A stretch of 58,964 nucleotides of DNA from Candidatus Margulisiibacteriota bacterium (GTDB lineage Bacteria > Margulisbacteria > WOR-1 > O2-12-FULL-45-9 > XYB2-FULL-48-7). Shown piece after piece: positions 9,220 through 17,721 of the stretch; within the stretch, counting starts at the first letter, position 1; each line of letters begins with the position of its first letter. The notes beneath the pieces are model-generated. The model saw nothing but the letters and a program-made list of their open reading frames with translations, had not been told where the DNA came from and did no database searches. The stretch lies in contig JAHJKL010000027.1 in NCBI GenBank assembly GCA_018822365.1, positions 1-58,964 on the forward strand, read 5' to 3'. Made by a program: the position numbers and the translations under genes.

Positions 9220-10614
9220 ATGGCAAAGTTGGCTAAAAATATATTATTGGTCCTGTTGTTGGCGGCCTGCCTGCCGCTGGCGGCAACCGCCGCCCAGTCG
9301 CCGACCCCATACCCGGTCGCCTACTGGGTCAACGGCGCCCTGCAGAAGGACGCGAGCTCTCTTCCGCCGACCCTCGACGGCTTTAAGCTCTACTTTTACA
9401 AGGCGCCGGGTAATGGCTTTGTCCCGACCTTTGACTACGCGGTCGCCAGCTCCGATGCCAGCGGCAACTTCTCAATCAACGCCCTGGAAGACTTAAGCCT
9501 TACACCGCTGGCCGCGGCGACCTATTATTTCGGGGTGGAGAAGAAGGAGTTTACCGTCGGTGGAGTAAAACGGAGCTGGGGGATCAACGAGACCGCAGTC
9601 GACCTTTCTCAGGCGGATATTAACAGCGGCTATAAAAATATAGCTGAATCTTTGACCACCTTAGTAGAAGGAGCGGGCTTAACCCCGTCCGGCGAAACAT
9701 CAGGCTTGACAATATTTAGGGCGGGGGATACAAAAGATTCTAATATTCTTATAGCATGGGATACAAAAATATTTTTAACCCCCCCCAATATTTATGCGAG
9801 GACCGGGGATGGCAATGGACTATATGTTAGCGATTATGACGCGAAATGGGTTAGAGCTTTTGACGGGACAACTGTTTTGGGTGGATTACCAGCGGAATTA
9901 GGCTCTTTTAAGGTTGATCCTCTAATACCTAATACTTTGGTTCATGAGAAACAAGTTGGATCAGGAAGTGTTGAGGTTTACTATAAAGCATATCTTGGCG
10001 CAACCAATCCGCCTACCGGGGCCGATCTTGCTGCCTTTAGTTCTGCGCCGGCAGTTGGCAAGCTAATCGTTGTTGCTTACGGCAGTAAGAAAAACAACGC
10101 GATTGGTATTCCATTTGTTGTTTCTTCAGGTAAAATAGACGATGTTTTGTCAACGACTTTGCAACAAAAAGACATTGAATATTTAAAGTTTGACAGCAGC
10201 ACCCAGCAATATGCTGGCGGTTATTATGACAGCGGCTGGAAGGGGACGGCGATAACTTTATCGCAGGGGGATGGGATTTGGATTTATAACCCGATCACCG
10301 GTAGCGATATTGTTATGACCATTGTTGGCAATGTTCCCAAAAAAGGACTAGCAGTTAGCTGCACGATTTTTGGGCCGAAAAAAAATAATAAAATTGCCTT
10401 ACCCCATCCGCAAGGGGCGGCCTTAACCTTGTCTGGCCTGGATCCCTTAGCTGGCTCTGAAATATTGATATTTGACAACTTTAATCAAACATATACTGGA
10501 ACTTATGTTGATAGTGGAAATTGGAAGTCTGATTTGTGGGTAAAACCGGGCAAAGGATTTTGGTATTATAATTTGAATGGAACCTTTGACTGGAGCACTA
10601 TGGTGAAAAAATGA
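9220..10614 (+). CDS. Family A surface protein A4
   Basis: ATG 9220 gives MAKLAKNILLVLLLAACLPLAATAA, a signal peptide. The 464-residue product has the family's VAYWVNG motif, DSNILIAWD (about 172), TGDGNGLY and HEKQVGSGSVEVYYKA (about 247-262). Two C-terminal repeats follow, each with a GSKKNNAIGIP- or GPKKNNKIALP-type block and YxGxYxDSGxW. It ends GTFDWSTMVKK. Its repeats diverge from those of A1 and A3 but keep the same order. It overlaps the open frame of B4 by 4 bp. Function unknown. Confidence 0.8.
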   Translation: MAKLAKNILLVLLLAACLPLAATAAQSPTPYPVAYWVNGALQKDASSLPPTLDGFKLYFYKAPGNGFVPTFDYAVASSDASGNFSINALEDLSLTPLAAATYYFGVEKKEFTVGGVKRSWGINETAVDLSQADINSGYKNIAESLTTLVEGAGLTPSGETSGLTIFRAGDTKDSNILIAWDTKIFLTPPNIYARTGDGNGLYVSDYDAKWVRAFDGTTVLGGLPAELGSFKVDPLIPNTLVHEKQVGSGSVEVYYKAYLGATNPPTGADLAAFSSAPAVGKLIVVAYGSKKNNAIGIPFVVSSGKIDDVLSTTLQQKDIEYLKFDSSTQQYAGGYYDSGWKGTAITLSQGDGIWIYNPITGSDIVMTIVGNVPKKGLAVSCTIFGPKKNNKIALPHPQGAALTLSGLDPLAGSEILIFDNFNQTYTGTYVDSGNWKSDLWVKPGKGFWYYNLNGTFDWSTMVKK

Positions 10615-10640
10615 ACATCTTGAATAAGGGGGAAAATATT

Positions 10641-11717
10641 ATGTGGAAATATAAAAACCGATTGTTAAGGAGGGTAGCTGTATTATTTGTTCTAGCTTTT
10701 TTCGCAAATAGTGCTTTTGCGCAATTAACGATAAAAAACCCAGTTGTCAAGGATCTTAGCGGAGCATCAGTGAACAATACGCCAGTTGTGCTAATCTATG
10801 GGAATAGTACTGCTACCCCCTCACCAGTAGCTTCCCCATATTATTCTGGAACATTGTATAAAACGTATACTACAAACAGCTCGGGGATTGCCGTTTTTAC
10901 TGATCAAGAATCGGCTTTAAATACTAATATCTATATGAAGGCTTGGAAGGGAACTCCGGGGCCAGATTCATATTATGGCTTTTATGGCCCAACAAATACA
11001 GATTCAGCTACGATTCTTAAACGATGGGATGATCCAGTCATAACGACAAATTATAAGGCAGCTGCCCCATATGGGCCGAAAATAACTAAATTTGAAGAAA
11101 GTACTGTTACTTTGACCGATGGTTCTTCCCCATCGGCGACACTAAAAGTGTATTCTGGCCAGCCGACAGCCACTGATGGTCTTAGGGAATTAACTAAGTA
11201 TGCATGGAAAATGTGGATAAAAGGGACAGCAAAGCCAGCAACGGATCTTGCAGGACAAACTGAGGCAACGCTTTCATTACCTTCTTCACAGGTTAGTGCT
11301 GGTACAACCTATATTTTTCAGGCAATGCATGGTAACCCTTGGGGGGATGCTTGGGGGGAAGAGAAAGAATACACTGTTGGTGGCGGTGGTGTTGGCGGTG
11401 GCGGGACCGTGACCTACGCGCTGAAAGCGGGGATCAACGGAATGGGCTTGCCGTTTGGCGGCTCAATGAACGTCGCGGTCAACGGCGGGACTCCAGTCGC
11501 GGTTGATAGCGTGCAAAAGCTTGTGACCGCGGTTGGCGGCGTGACCGCCATCTCGGTGTGGGACGCGGTCGGACAGAAGTTAGGCGGCGCTACGTTTGAC
11601 GGCTCCGGCAACGTTACCTTCCAGACCCCCGGCTTTGACCTGAACGGGGCCTTGACCGCCGGAACAGCATTATATATCTCGGTCGGCGCAGACAGCAGCG
11701 TGACTTTGAGCAAATAG
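10641..11717 (+). CDS. Family B surface protein B4
   Basis: ATG 10641 is chosen over ATG 10611 because AAGGGGG (10626-10632) lies 8 bp before it and translation then starts directly in the signal peptide MWKYKNRLLRRVAVLFVLAF. The 358-residue product is the shortest B protein: an N-terminal beta domain (IKNPVVKDLSG, IYMKAWKG), an Ig-like domain (PKITKFEESTVTLTDGSS), a Gly-rich linker and a C-terminal domain with INGMGLPFGG. Secreted surface protein by inference. Confidence 0.8.
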   Translation: MWKYKNRLLRRVAVLFVLAFFANSAFAQLTIKNPVVKDLSGASVNNTPVVLIYGNSTATPSPVASPYYSGTLYKTYTTNSSGIAVFTDQESALNTNIYMKAWKGTPGPDSYYGFYGPTNTDSATILKRWDDPVITTNYKAAAPYGPKITKFEESTVTLTDGSSPSATLKVYSGQPTATDGLRELTKYAWKMWIKGTAKPATDLAGQTEATLSLPSSQVSAGTTYIFQAMHGNPWGDAWGEEKEYTVGGGGVGGGGTVTYALKAGINGMGLPFGGSMNVAVNGGTPVAVDSVQKLVTAVGGVTAISVWDAVGQKLGGATFDGSGNVTFQTPGFDLNGALTAGTALYISVGADSSVTLSK

Positions 11718-11724
11718 GAATAAA

Positions 11725-12057
11725 ATGAGCAGAAAAGAACTGTTGGAAAAAGAGTTAAACAGCTTTGTTGATAAGGCAAAGCAAAAATATCAACCGAAAA
11801 AGATTGTTTTGTTTGGCTCAATGGCTGGCGGCAAGGTAAACGAGAAAAGTGATATCGATGTTTTAATGATAGCGGAATCGAAAAGCGGCTTTTGGGAGAG
11901 AATGAAGGAAGTCTCCGGCATTTCCAGTCGCTTGGTGGGGATGGATATCTTGTTTTATACGCCAGGCGAGTACATAAAACTTATTAACAACAGGACATTC
12001 ATTAGGAACGAAATAGAAGAAAAAGGGAAAATTATTTATGAATCAAAGTCTGCCTGA
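11725..12057 (+). CDS. MNT-type nucleotidyltransferase (MntA-like antitoxin)
   Basis: A 110-residue minimal nucleotidyltransferase. The motif GSMAGGKVNEKSDIDV (about 32-47) supplies GS-x10-DxD, and a third Asp lies in GMDIL. In HEPN/MNT toxin-antitoxin modules this enzyme neutralises the HEPN ribonuclease by AMPylating it. Here the gene overlaps the HEPN remnant downstream by 20 bp, the usual order. The protein looks intact, so it may be an orphan antitoxin. It lies between B4 and the terminal gene of the surface array. Confidence 0.85.
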   Translation: MSRKELLEKELNSFVDKAKQKYQPKKIVLFGSMAGGKVNEKSDIDVLMIAESKSGFWERMKEVSGISSRLVGMDILFYTPGEYIKLINNRTFIRNEIEEKGKIIYESKSA

Positions 12058-12253
12058 AGAGGTTGTTAACTGGCTATTCTATGCCGATGAGGACCTTTCC
12101 GCGGCGCAGATAATGATGAGAGAGAAAATGTATCCGGATGCTGTTGTTGGTTCATTGCCGGAAGGATTGCCAGGAAAAGATCAGGCCGATGAAGCGTTGC
12201 AAATAGCCGGCGAAATAGTTGGCTTTACAAAGAAACGTTTGGGAGCATCATAA
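12038..12253 (+). pseudogene. HEPN toxin gene with internal deletion
   Basis: The 71-residue product keeps the start of a HEPN protein (VVNWLFYADEDLSAAQIMM, about 9-27) and its end (DEALQIAGEIVGFTKKRL, about 51-68). The middle is missing: the Q-A-x-EK-x-LKA helix and the RxxxxxH catalytic region expected between them are absent. Family members usually have about 120-135 residues. The join lies near 12150 and keeps the frame. The partner MNT gene upstream is intact. I infer a deletion that disarmed the toxin; a mini-HEPN with another role is the alternative. Confidence 0.7.
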
Positions 12254-12255
12254 TA

Positions 12256-13419
12256 ATGAAAAAAATAACCGGATTTGCAATTATTTCTTTATTTTTAGCC
12301 AATTGTCTGGTTGGTCTTGCCTTTGCGCAGGTGGCAACGCCTGCCGCGCAACTCAAGTTCATGACCCCCGGTTATTGGGTGGTCGGTAATTGCCCTGACA
12401 CCAAGACCGGTGCGGGGGGAGATGTTTTGGCCGATGGCCGGGTCGTTTACTTCTTTGAGAACGAAACCGAGCTGGCTAACGGAAATTATGTCACCACCAC
12501 CATTTTTGGCACCAAGTTCATGGTCAACGCCATGTCGATCTGGCCGGCGGTTTTAACGGTTGGCAAGACATATAAGGTCGCGACCGAAAAAGGGACCGAT
12601 AATTATGGCGCTAATCCGACCGATGTGGCAATTTCCGGCAGTGGGTGGGATCAGGTAGACCTAACATTGATTTTAGGCGGCGGGATAAACGCCCCAACCG
12701 GTGGAGCTGAAATGGGGATGAAGATCTGGTTCGGCAATCGGCTCTACCAGCCGGCTCTGGTCGCCAAAGGTGATCCGTTCGTCGTCTCTCCCAATCCGAC
12801 GATCAAAGTTGACCTGTCGGTCAGCGAGCCGCATACCCTTTCCGATAATGTCAGCGATTACCAGATAATTTTGGACCCGCAGTCAACCAGCCCCAAGACC
12901 TTCCAGATGGAAGCGTCATCGGTGACCAGCAAGACTTTGGCCTCGGCAACCGAATCGATCCGCGCCTTGAGCCTGAAATATACGGTCGCCGAACCGCTGA
13001 CCGACGGCGTTCACACTTTCGCCGTCTCGGCCAAGACCGCCGCTTCCGGCGGCCTCCAGGCTACTATGACCAGCTATTCCACTGTTGAAGTTATGGGGGG
13101 GCCTCTCCGACTGGTCGGCACGCCGCTGACCTACCCAAGCCCATACAGTATCCCGCGGCATAAAACGGTTACCATCCAATACGGCTTGTCTGCCGATGCC
13201 AATATCGAGATCTATATTATTGGGGTAGACGGGACCAGGATCAAGCATTTTGTTCTCCCCGCGGCAACAGAAGGGGGCTCGGCCGGCGTTAACAAAGTAA
13301 CCTGGGACGGGACCACCGATCAGGGGTATAAGGCCGGTAACGCCATCTACGTCGGGACCATTGTCGCCAGGGACGAAGGGCGGCTCCTCGGCAAGTTTAA
13401 GCTGACGATCGTTAATTAA
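12256..13419 (+). CDS. Family A-like / FlgD-Ig hybrid surface protein
   Basis: A 387-residue protein with a signal peptide (FAIISLFLANCLVGLAFAQ). The N-terminal half keeps the family A block (PGYWVVGN, DNYGANPTDV and VDLTLILGGG, about 35-145). The end is different: a FlgD-Ig-like domain (about 295-387) with HKTVTIQYGLSADANIEIYI, VTWDGTTDQG and ARDEGRLLGKFKLTIVN. FlgD-Ig-like domains are common C-terminal modules in secreted proteins of several phyla. This is the last gene of the + array; proA has its own promoter. Confidence 0.8.
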   Translation: MKKITGFAIISLFLANCLVGLAFAQVATPAAQLKFMTPGYWVVGNCPDTKTGAGGDVLADGRVVYFFENETELANGNYVTTTIFGTKFMVNAMSIWPAVLTVGKTYKVATEKGTDNYGANPTDVAISGSGWDQVDLTLILGGGINAPTGGAEMGMKIWFGNRLYQPALVAKGDPFVVSPNPTIKVDLSVSEPHTLSDNVSDYQIILDPQSTSPKTFQMEASSVTSKTLASATESIRALSLKYTVAEPLTDGVHTFAVSAKTAASGGLQATMTSYSTVEVMGGPLRLVGTPLTYPSPYSIPRHKTVTIQYGLSADANIEIYIIGVDGTRIKHFVLPAATEGGSAGVNKVTWDGTTDQGYKAGNAIYVGTIVARDEGRLLGKFKLTIVN

Positions 13420-13465
13420 TCACGAATTATCAACTCGAATGCGTTAATACGGGAACCAATGATTG

Positions 13466-13474
13466 TGTTATAAT
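13466..13474 (+). promoter_or_regulatory. proA promoter, extended -10, probably leaderless
   Basis: TG-T-TATAAT (13466-13474) ends 6 nt before the ATG of proA at 13481, so the expected transcription start falls at the start codon. No convincing -35 box is seen; the TGn extension would compensate. Confidence 0.6.
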
Positions 13475-13480
13475 ATCTTC

Positions 13481-14725
13481 ATGTCACTCGAAAATATAGG
13501 CCAGAAAGCAAAAAATGCCTCGCGAAAATTAGCCGTTACCTCTGAAAATACCAAGAATTATGCCCTTGCCAAAATGGCCGAAGCGCTGGCAGCCAACGCA
13601 GAATATATTCTTAAAGCTAATTCTCTTGACCTTGAAGCTGGGGAAAAGAAAAACATATCAACTGCGCTGCTCGACCGGCTGGCCCTTGACGGGAAACGGA
13701 TCAAAGCGATGGCCGATGGGTTAAACGTTGTCAAAGGGCTTCCTGACCCGGTAGGAGAGGTTATTGGCGAGTGGAAGCGTCCCAATGGGCTAAAGATCAA
13801 AAAAGTCCGCGTACCGCTCGGTGTAATTGGCATTATTTACGAAGCAAGGCCAAATGTGACCGTTGATTCCGCCGCCCTCTGCCTCAAAGCGGGGAACGCG
13901 GTAATATTGCGCGGCGGCTCTGACGCTATTCGGTCCAATCTAGAATTAGCCAGGATCATTGCCGAAGCGGCTTACTCGGCCGGGATCCCCGATGGGGCTG
14001 TCCAGCTGATCGAAGATACCGAACGCTCGTCAGCGGAAGAGCTGATGCGGGCCAGAGAATATGTTGATGTCCTGATCCCGCGCGGCGGCAAGAACCTGAT
14101 CCAAACCGTCGTGCAAAAGTCGACCGTTCCGGTGATCGAGACCGGCGAAGGGAACTGCCATGCTTACGTAGAAAAAACAGCCGACCTGAAAATAGCCGTT
14201 GAAATAGTCAATAACGCCAAGGTCTCCCGTCCGTCGGTCTGCAACGCGATCGAAACCCTGCTGGTCGACGAAGCGGTCGCCGGTAAATTCCTCCCTATGA
14301 TCAAAGAGAAGCTTGATGCCGCTTATGTTGAATTGCGCGGCTGTGACAAAACCAGGCAGATCATTTCGGGGATCAAGGCGGCGACCGAAGAAGATTGGGG
14401 GACCGAATATTTGGGGTTGGTCCTGGCGGTCAAAGTGGTGGCAGGGGTTGAAGAAGCGATCGCTCATATTAACAAATATGGGACGAAACACTCTGAAACA
14501 GTTATTAGTAAGGATAAAGAAGCGTTGCGCAAGTTTTCTGCCGAAGTCGACGCGGCGGCGGTCTACGCCAACGCTTCGACCCGGTTTACCGATGGCTTTG
14601 AATTTGGTTTTGGGGCCGAGATCGGGATCTCGACCCAAAAACTCCACGCCCGCGGCCCCATGGGACTCCGGGAGCTGACCTCGTATAAGTATGTGATCGA
14701 AGGGAACGGACAGATCAGGGCCTGA
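13481..14725 (+). CDS. proA: Glutamate-5-semialdehyde dehydrogenase (gamma-glutamyl phosphate reductase)
   Basis: Catalyses the NADPH-dependent reduction of gamma-glutamyl phosphate to glutamate-5-semialdehyde, the second step of proline synthesis, in the cytoplasm. The 414-residue product has full family length. Recognisable blocks are VPLGVIGIIYEARPN, ILRGGSDAIRSN, the catalytic-Cys segment SRPSVCNAIET, and HARGPMGLRELTSYKYV at the C-terminus. The start is ATG 13481, directly after the -10 box; the frame upstream (MCYNIF) would lie across the promoter. proB is not in the window. nadD begins at the last base of its stop codon. Confidence 0.97.
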   Translation: MSLENIGQKAKNASRKLAVTSENTKNYALAKMAEALAANAEYILKANSLDLEAGEKKNISTALLDRLALDGKRIKAMADGLNVVKGLPDPVGEVIGEWKRPNGLKIKKVRVPLGVIGIIYEARPNVTVDSAALCLKAGNAVILRGGSDAIRSNLELARIIAEAAYSAGIPDGAVQLIEDTERSSAEELMRAREYVDVLIPRGGKNLIQTVVQKSTVPVIETGEGNCHAYVEKTADLKIAVEIVNNAKVSRPSVCNAIETLLVDEAVAGKFLPMIKEKLDAAYVELRGCDKTRQIISGIKAATEEDWGTEYLGLVLAVKVVAGVEEAIAHINKYGTKHSETVISKDKEALRKFSAEVDAAAVYANASTRFTDGFEFGFGAEIGISTQKLHARGPMGLRELTSYKYVIEGNGQIRA

Positions 14726-15342
14726 TGGAAAAAATAAAACGGATCGGTATTATGGGCGGGACTTTTAATCCGATCCACCGCGGACATCTTGCTCTGGCGG
14801 CGGCAGCCAAAAAAGCCTTCCGGCTGGAACGGATCATTTTTATCCCTTCCGGGACGCCGCCCCACAAAAAACCGGGCGAGGTTTTGGACAAGGAGATCAG
14901 GTATCGGCTGGTCAAAATGGCGATCCGCGGGAAAAAGAAGTATTATCTCTCCAGGATCGAGCTTGACCGGCCGGGATATTCGTACGCGGTCGATACTTTT
15001 ATAACTTTAAAAAAACTATTTGGGCCAAACGCGAAGCTTTATTATATAATGGGGCTTGATTCGATCAACGAGCTCCTTTCCTGGCGAAAACCGCTTGAGC
15101 TTTTTAAGCTGTGCGAATTTATCATCGGAACGAGGCCGGGTTCAAAGATCAGGTCGTTTAGGAGATTGCTGAAGTTCCCTCCATTGCAGAAAGAAGCGGA
15201 TAAATTGAACCTGATCGAGCTCAAGGAGGCGATCTCCGCCTCGGATATCCGCCGCCGGATCAAAGAGGGGCGGGGGACCGGTCGCCTGGTGCCAAAAGTG
15301 GTTGCCGGATATATTGCCAAAAAAGGGCTATATAAAGGATAA
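14725..15342 (+). CDS. nadD: Nicotinate-nucleotide adenylyltransferase
   Basis: Transfers AMP from ATP to nicotinate mononucleotide to make deamido-NAD. The 205-residue protein has the nucleotidyltransferase signature GGTFNPIHRGHL (about 10-21), the PSGTPPHK loop (about 46) and a C-terminal SASDIRRRI in place of the usual ISSTxIR. Length is typical. The ATG overlaps the proA stop by one base and the gene is followed after 2 bp by the M16 peptidase, so proA-nadD-M16-dut-dapB look co-transcribed. Confidence 0.96.
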   Translation: MEKIKRIGIMGGTFNPIHRGHLALAAAAKKAFRLERIIFIPSGTPPHKKPGEVLDKEIRYRLVKMAIRGKKKYYLSRIELDRPGYSYAVDTFITLKKLFGPNAKLYYIMGLDSINELLSWRKPLELFKLCEFIIGTRPGSKIRSFRRLLKFPPLQKEADKLNLIELKEAISASDIRRRIKEGRGTGRLVPKVVAGYIAKKGLYKG

Positions 15343-15344
15343 AT

Positions 15345-16604
15345 ATGACTATTCCCAACGCTAAAAAAACAGTTTTGCCAAACGGGGTCAGGGTTTTAAC
15401 CGAAGAGATCCCCTCGATCCGTTCGGTTGCCATGGGGATCATGGTTGGAGCCGGCTCCGGGAACGAGACCAACCAGGAAGCGGGGATCTCCCACTTTATT
15501 GAGCATATGATGTTCAAAGGGACCCCAAAACGGAGCTCTTTCCAAATCGCCCACGCCCTCGATTCGGTCGGCGGTAAAATGAACGCTTATACCAGCAAAG
15601 AAGTGACCATGTATTACGCGGTTGTCCTGGACCAGCACCTTGAGGTAGCGGCTGATGTGCTGGGGGATATGTTCATTAATTCAATTTTTGATCCCAAGGA
15701 GATGGAAACCGAAAAAGGGGTTGTCCTGGAAGAGATCAAGATGTACGAAGATACCCCGGACGAGCTGATCCACGACCTGTTCGCGGAAAAGATCCTCCAT
15801 GGGCATCCCTTAGGGAAGCCTACTATCGGTTTTAATGAAACGGTCGGGGCGATTGCCCGCGAAGATATTCAAAAATACCGGCAAAGGCTCTACACCCCTA
15901 ACAACATTATCGTTTCACTGGCCGGAGCGGTTCCCAAAAATGCCATGGACCTGCTGCTCCCGTATTTTGGCGGGATATCCGGGGGAGAGTTCAGGCATGA
16001 AGGGGCCAAGGCGGAGATCAAAGCTAATGTTTTTCTTAAAAAGAAAAAGACCGAACAGGCCCATCTTTGCCTGGGGGTCAAAGGGCCTTCCCATCGGGAC
16101 AAAGATAGGTATGCCTATTCAATTATGGACAATGTTTTAGGGGGGACCATGAGTTCCCGTCTCTTTCAGGAGGTCAGGGAGAAGCGGGGTTTGGCTTACG
16201 CCATCTATACCGCGTCATCTCCTTTCCGCGATTTCGGCCTTTCTTATGTTTACGCCGGAACCGGGAAAGAGACTCTGGGTTATGTGATCGAGCTGATCAT
16301 TGAACAATACAAACAATTAAAAAAAGAGGGGATCACCAAAGAGGAGATGACCCGGGCCAAGGAATATATCAAAGGGTCAATGGTCTTGAGCCTGGAATCG
16401 TCATCTTCCCGGATGGGTTTTATGGCCCGCTCCGAGCTGTATCACGACCGGATCCAGACGGTTGACGAGATCTTTGCCGAGATCGACAAGGTCAAGCCTG
16501 ACGATATTGTCAGATTGGCGAATCAGTATTTTAGGAACGAAGAGCTTTCTCTGACCGTTATTGCCGACCTGGATGAACTGCCGCTCAAGGAATTAAAATG
16601 TTAA
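15345..16604 (+). CDS. M16 family zinc metallopeptidase (processing-peptidase-like)
   Basis: A 419-residue insulinase/processing-peptidase homologue. The inverted zinc motif HFIEH (about 47-51) and the downstream Glu in KGVVLEEIKMYEDTPDE (about 125-140) are present, so it should be catalytically active. The C-terminal half carries the R/Y-containing motif SRLFQEVREKRGLAY (about 270-284) of the M16 C-terminal domain. No signal peptide is seen, suggesting a cytoplasmic enzyme of the short single-chain bacterial type. dut starts 7 bp before its stop codon. Confidence 0.93.
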   Translation: MTIPNAKKTVLPNGVRVLTEEIPSIRSVAMGIMVGAGSGNETNQEAGISHFIEHMMFKGTPKRSSFQIAHALDSVGGKMNAYTSKEVTMYYAVVLDQHLEVAADVLGDMFINSIFDPKEMETEKGVVLEEIKMYEDTPDELIHDLFAEKILHGHPLGKPTIGFNETVGAIAREDIQKYRQRLYTPNNIIVSLAGAVPKNAMDLLLPYFGGISGGEFRHEGAKAEIKANVFLKKKKTEQAHLCLGVKGPSHRDKDRYAYSIMDNVLGGTMSSRLFQEVREKRGLAYAIYTASSPFRDFGLSYVYAGTGKETLGYVIELIIEQYKQLKKEGITKEEMTRAKEYIKGSMVLSLESSSSRMGFMARSELYHDRIQTVDEIFAEIDKVKPDDIVRLANQYFRNEELSLTVIADLDELPLKELKC

Positions 16605-17050
16605 AAGTTCAAGTCAAGGTTTTGCCCCACGGGTCGGGTTTGCCGCTTCCCAAATACATGACTGATCATTCGGCGGGGATGGACCTCTGCGCGGCGGTTG
16701 AAAAGGAAGTTGTTATCCCGTCGGGGGAATGGAAACTGGTCCCGACTGGTTTGGCGATCGCTTTGCCGGAAGGATATGAGGCGCAGGTTCGGCCCCGCTC
16801 CGGTTTGGCGCTCAAGCAGGGAGTTTCGGTCCTCAACACGCCGGGAACAGTGGATGCCGACTACCGGGGAGAGGTTGGGGTGATCCTGATGAACCACAGC
16901 AAAAATGATTTGCTGATCAAGCGGGGGGACCGGATCGCCCAGATGATCATTAACAAGTTTGAGCGGATAGTTTTTGATGAAGTCGAAGAACTGTCGGTTA
17001 CCGAGCGCGGCGCCGGCGGATTCGGTTCGACGGGAAAAAGGGAGAAATAA
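16598..17050 (+). CDS. dut: dUTP diphosphatase
   Basis: Hydrolyses dUTP to dUMP and pyrophosphate, protecting DNA from uracil. At 150 residues it has all five motifs of the trimeric dUTPase family: AGMDLCAA, PRSGLA, GTVDADYRGEVGV, RGDRIAQMI and the C-terminal Gly-rich RGAGGFGSTG. It overlaps the M16 gene by 7 bp and precedes dapB by 1 bp. Confidence 0.97.
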   Translation: MLKVQVKVLPHGSGLPLPKYMTDHSAGMDLCAAVEKEVVIPSGEWKLVPTGLAIALPEGYEAQVRPRSGLALKQGVSVLNTPGTVDADYRGEVGVILMNHSKNDLLIKRGDRIAQMIINKFERIVFDEVEELSVTERGAGGFGSTGKREK

Positions 17051-17051
17051 C

Positions 17052-17714
17052 ATGGAAAAAATTAAAGTTATCGTCAATGGAGCAAAAGGGAAAATGGGGC
17101 TGGAGACGGTTAAAGCGGTCCAGAACGAGACCGGCCTGGAACTGGTCGCCCGGACCGATATTGGGGATGATCTGGCCAAAGTGATCAAGCAGAGCGGAGC
17201 GGAGGTTGTGGTCGACTTTACTCATCCGGCGGCGGTTATGGAAAATATTCGTTTGATCCTGGGGAGCGGAGCGCATGCCGTTGTCGGCACGACCGGTTTG
17301 ACCGATGACAACCAGAAAGAAGTTAAAGGGTTATGTGAAAAGCACAAAGTTAACTGCCTGATCGCCCCGAACTTTGCCATCGGCGCGGTCCTGATGATGC
17401 TTTTTGCCAAGGAAGCGATCAAACATATGCCGAAAGCGGAGATCATTGAGTTCCACCACGAGCAGAAAGCGGACAAGCCGTCCGGTACCGCCATCAAGAC
17501 CGGCCACATCATGGGGAAAGAGGTCCCGATCCATTCGGTCCGCCTTCCCGGCCTGGTCGCCCACCAGGAAGTGATCTTTGGCGGTTTGGGGCAAACCCTG
17601 ACCATTCGCCACGATTCGATCTCCCGCGACTCCTTTATGCCCGGAGTGATCATGGCGGTCCGTAGGATCAAAGGGCTCAAGGGTTTGGTCTACGGCCTGG
17701 AAAACCTGTTATAA
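17052..17714 (+). CDS. dapB: 4-hydroxy-tetrahydrodipicolinate reductase
   Basis: Reduces hydroxy-tetrahydrodipicolinate in the diaminopimelate/lysine pathway. ATG 17052 gives MEKIKVIVNGAKGKMG with the nucleotide-binding loop at the N-terminus; the longer upstream frame lies inside dut. The catalytic and substrate motif EFHHEQKADKPSGTA lies at about 138-152 and GTTG at about 80. At 220 residues it is shorter than the E. coli enzyme (about 270), as in several other phyla. The smpB -10 box lies in its last codons. Confidence 0.96.
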   Translation: MEKIKVIVNGAKGKMGLETVKAVQNETGLELVARTDIGDDLAKVIKQSGAEVVVDFTHPAAVMENIRLILGSGAHAVVGTTGLTDDNQKEVKGLCEKHKVNCLIAPNFAIGAVLMMLFAKEAIKHMPKAEIIEFHHEQKADKPSGTAIKTGHIMGKEVPIHSVRLPGLVAHQEVIFGGLGQTLTIRHDSISRDSFMPGVIMAVRRIKGLKGLVYGLENLL

Positions 17715-17715
17715 T
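17707..17715 (+). promoter_or_regulatory. smpB promoter, extended -10, probably leaderless
   Basis: TG-T-TATAAT (17707-17715) overlaps the dapB stop codon and ends 6 nt before the GTG start of smpB at 17722, the same spacing as at proA. The -35 region is weak (TTGGTC at 17685-17690, 19-bp spacer). Confidence 0.55.
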
Positions 17716-17721
17716 TGAGGT

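Noticed and set aside
13420-13465. Terminator after the surface array
   Set aside because: No GC-rich stem with a T-tract is visible before proA; the array transcript may read through.
14030-14647. 205-codon - strand frame inside proA
   Set aside because: Antisense shadow of a clear proA gene.
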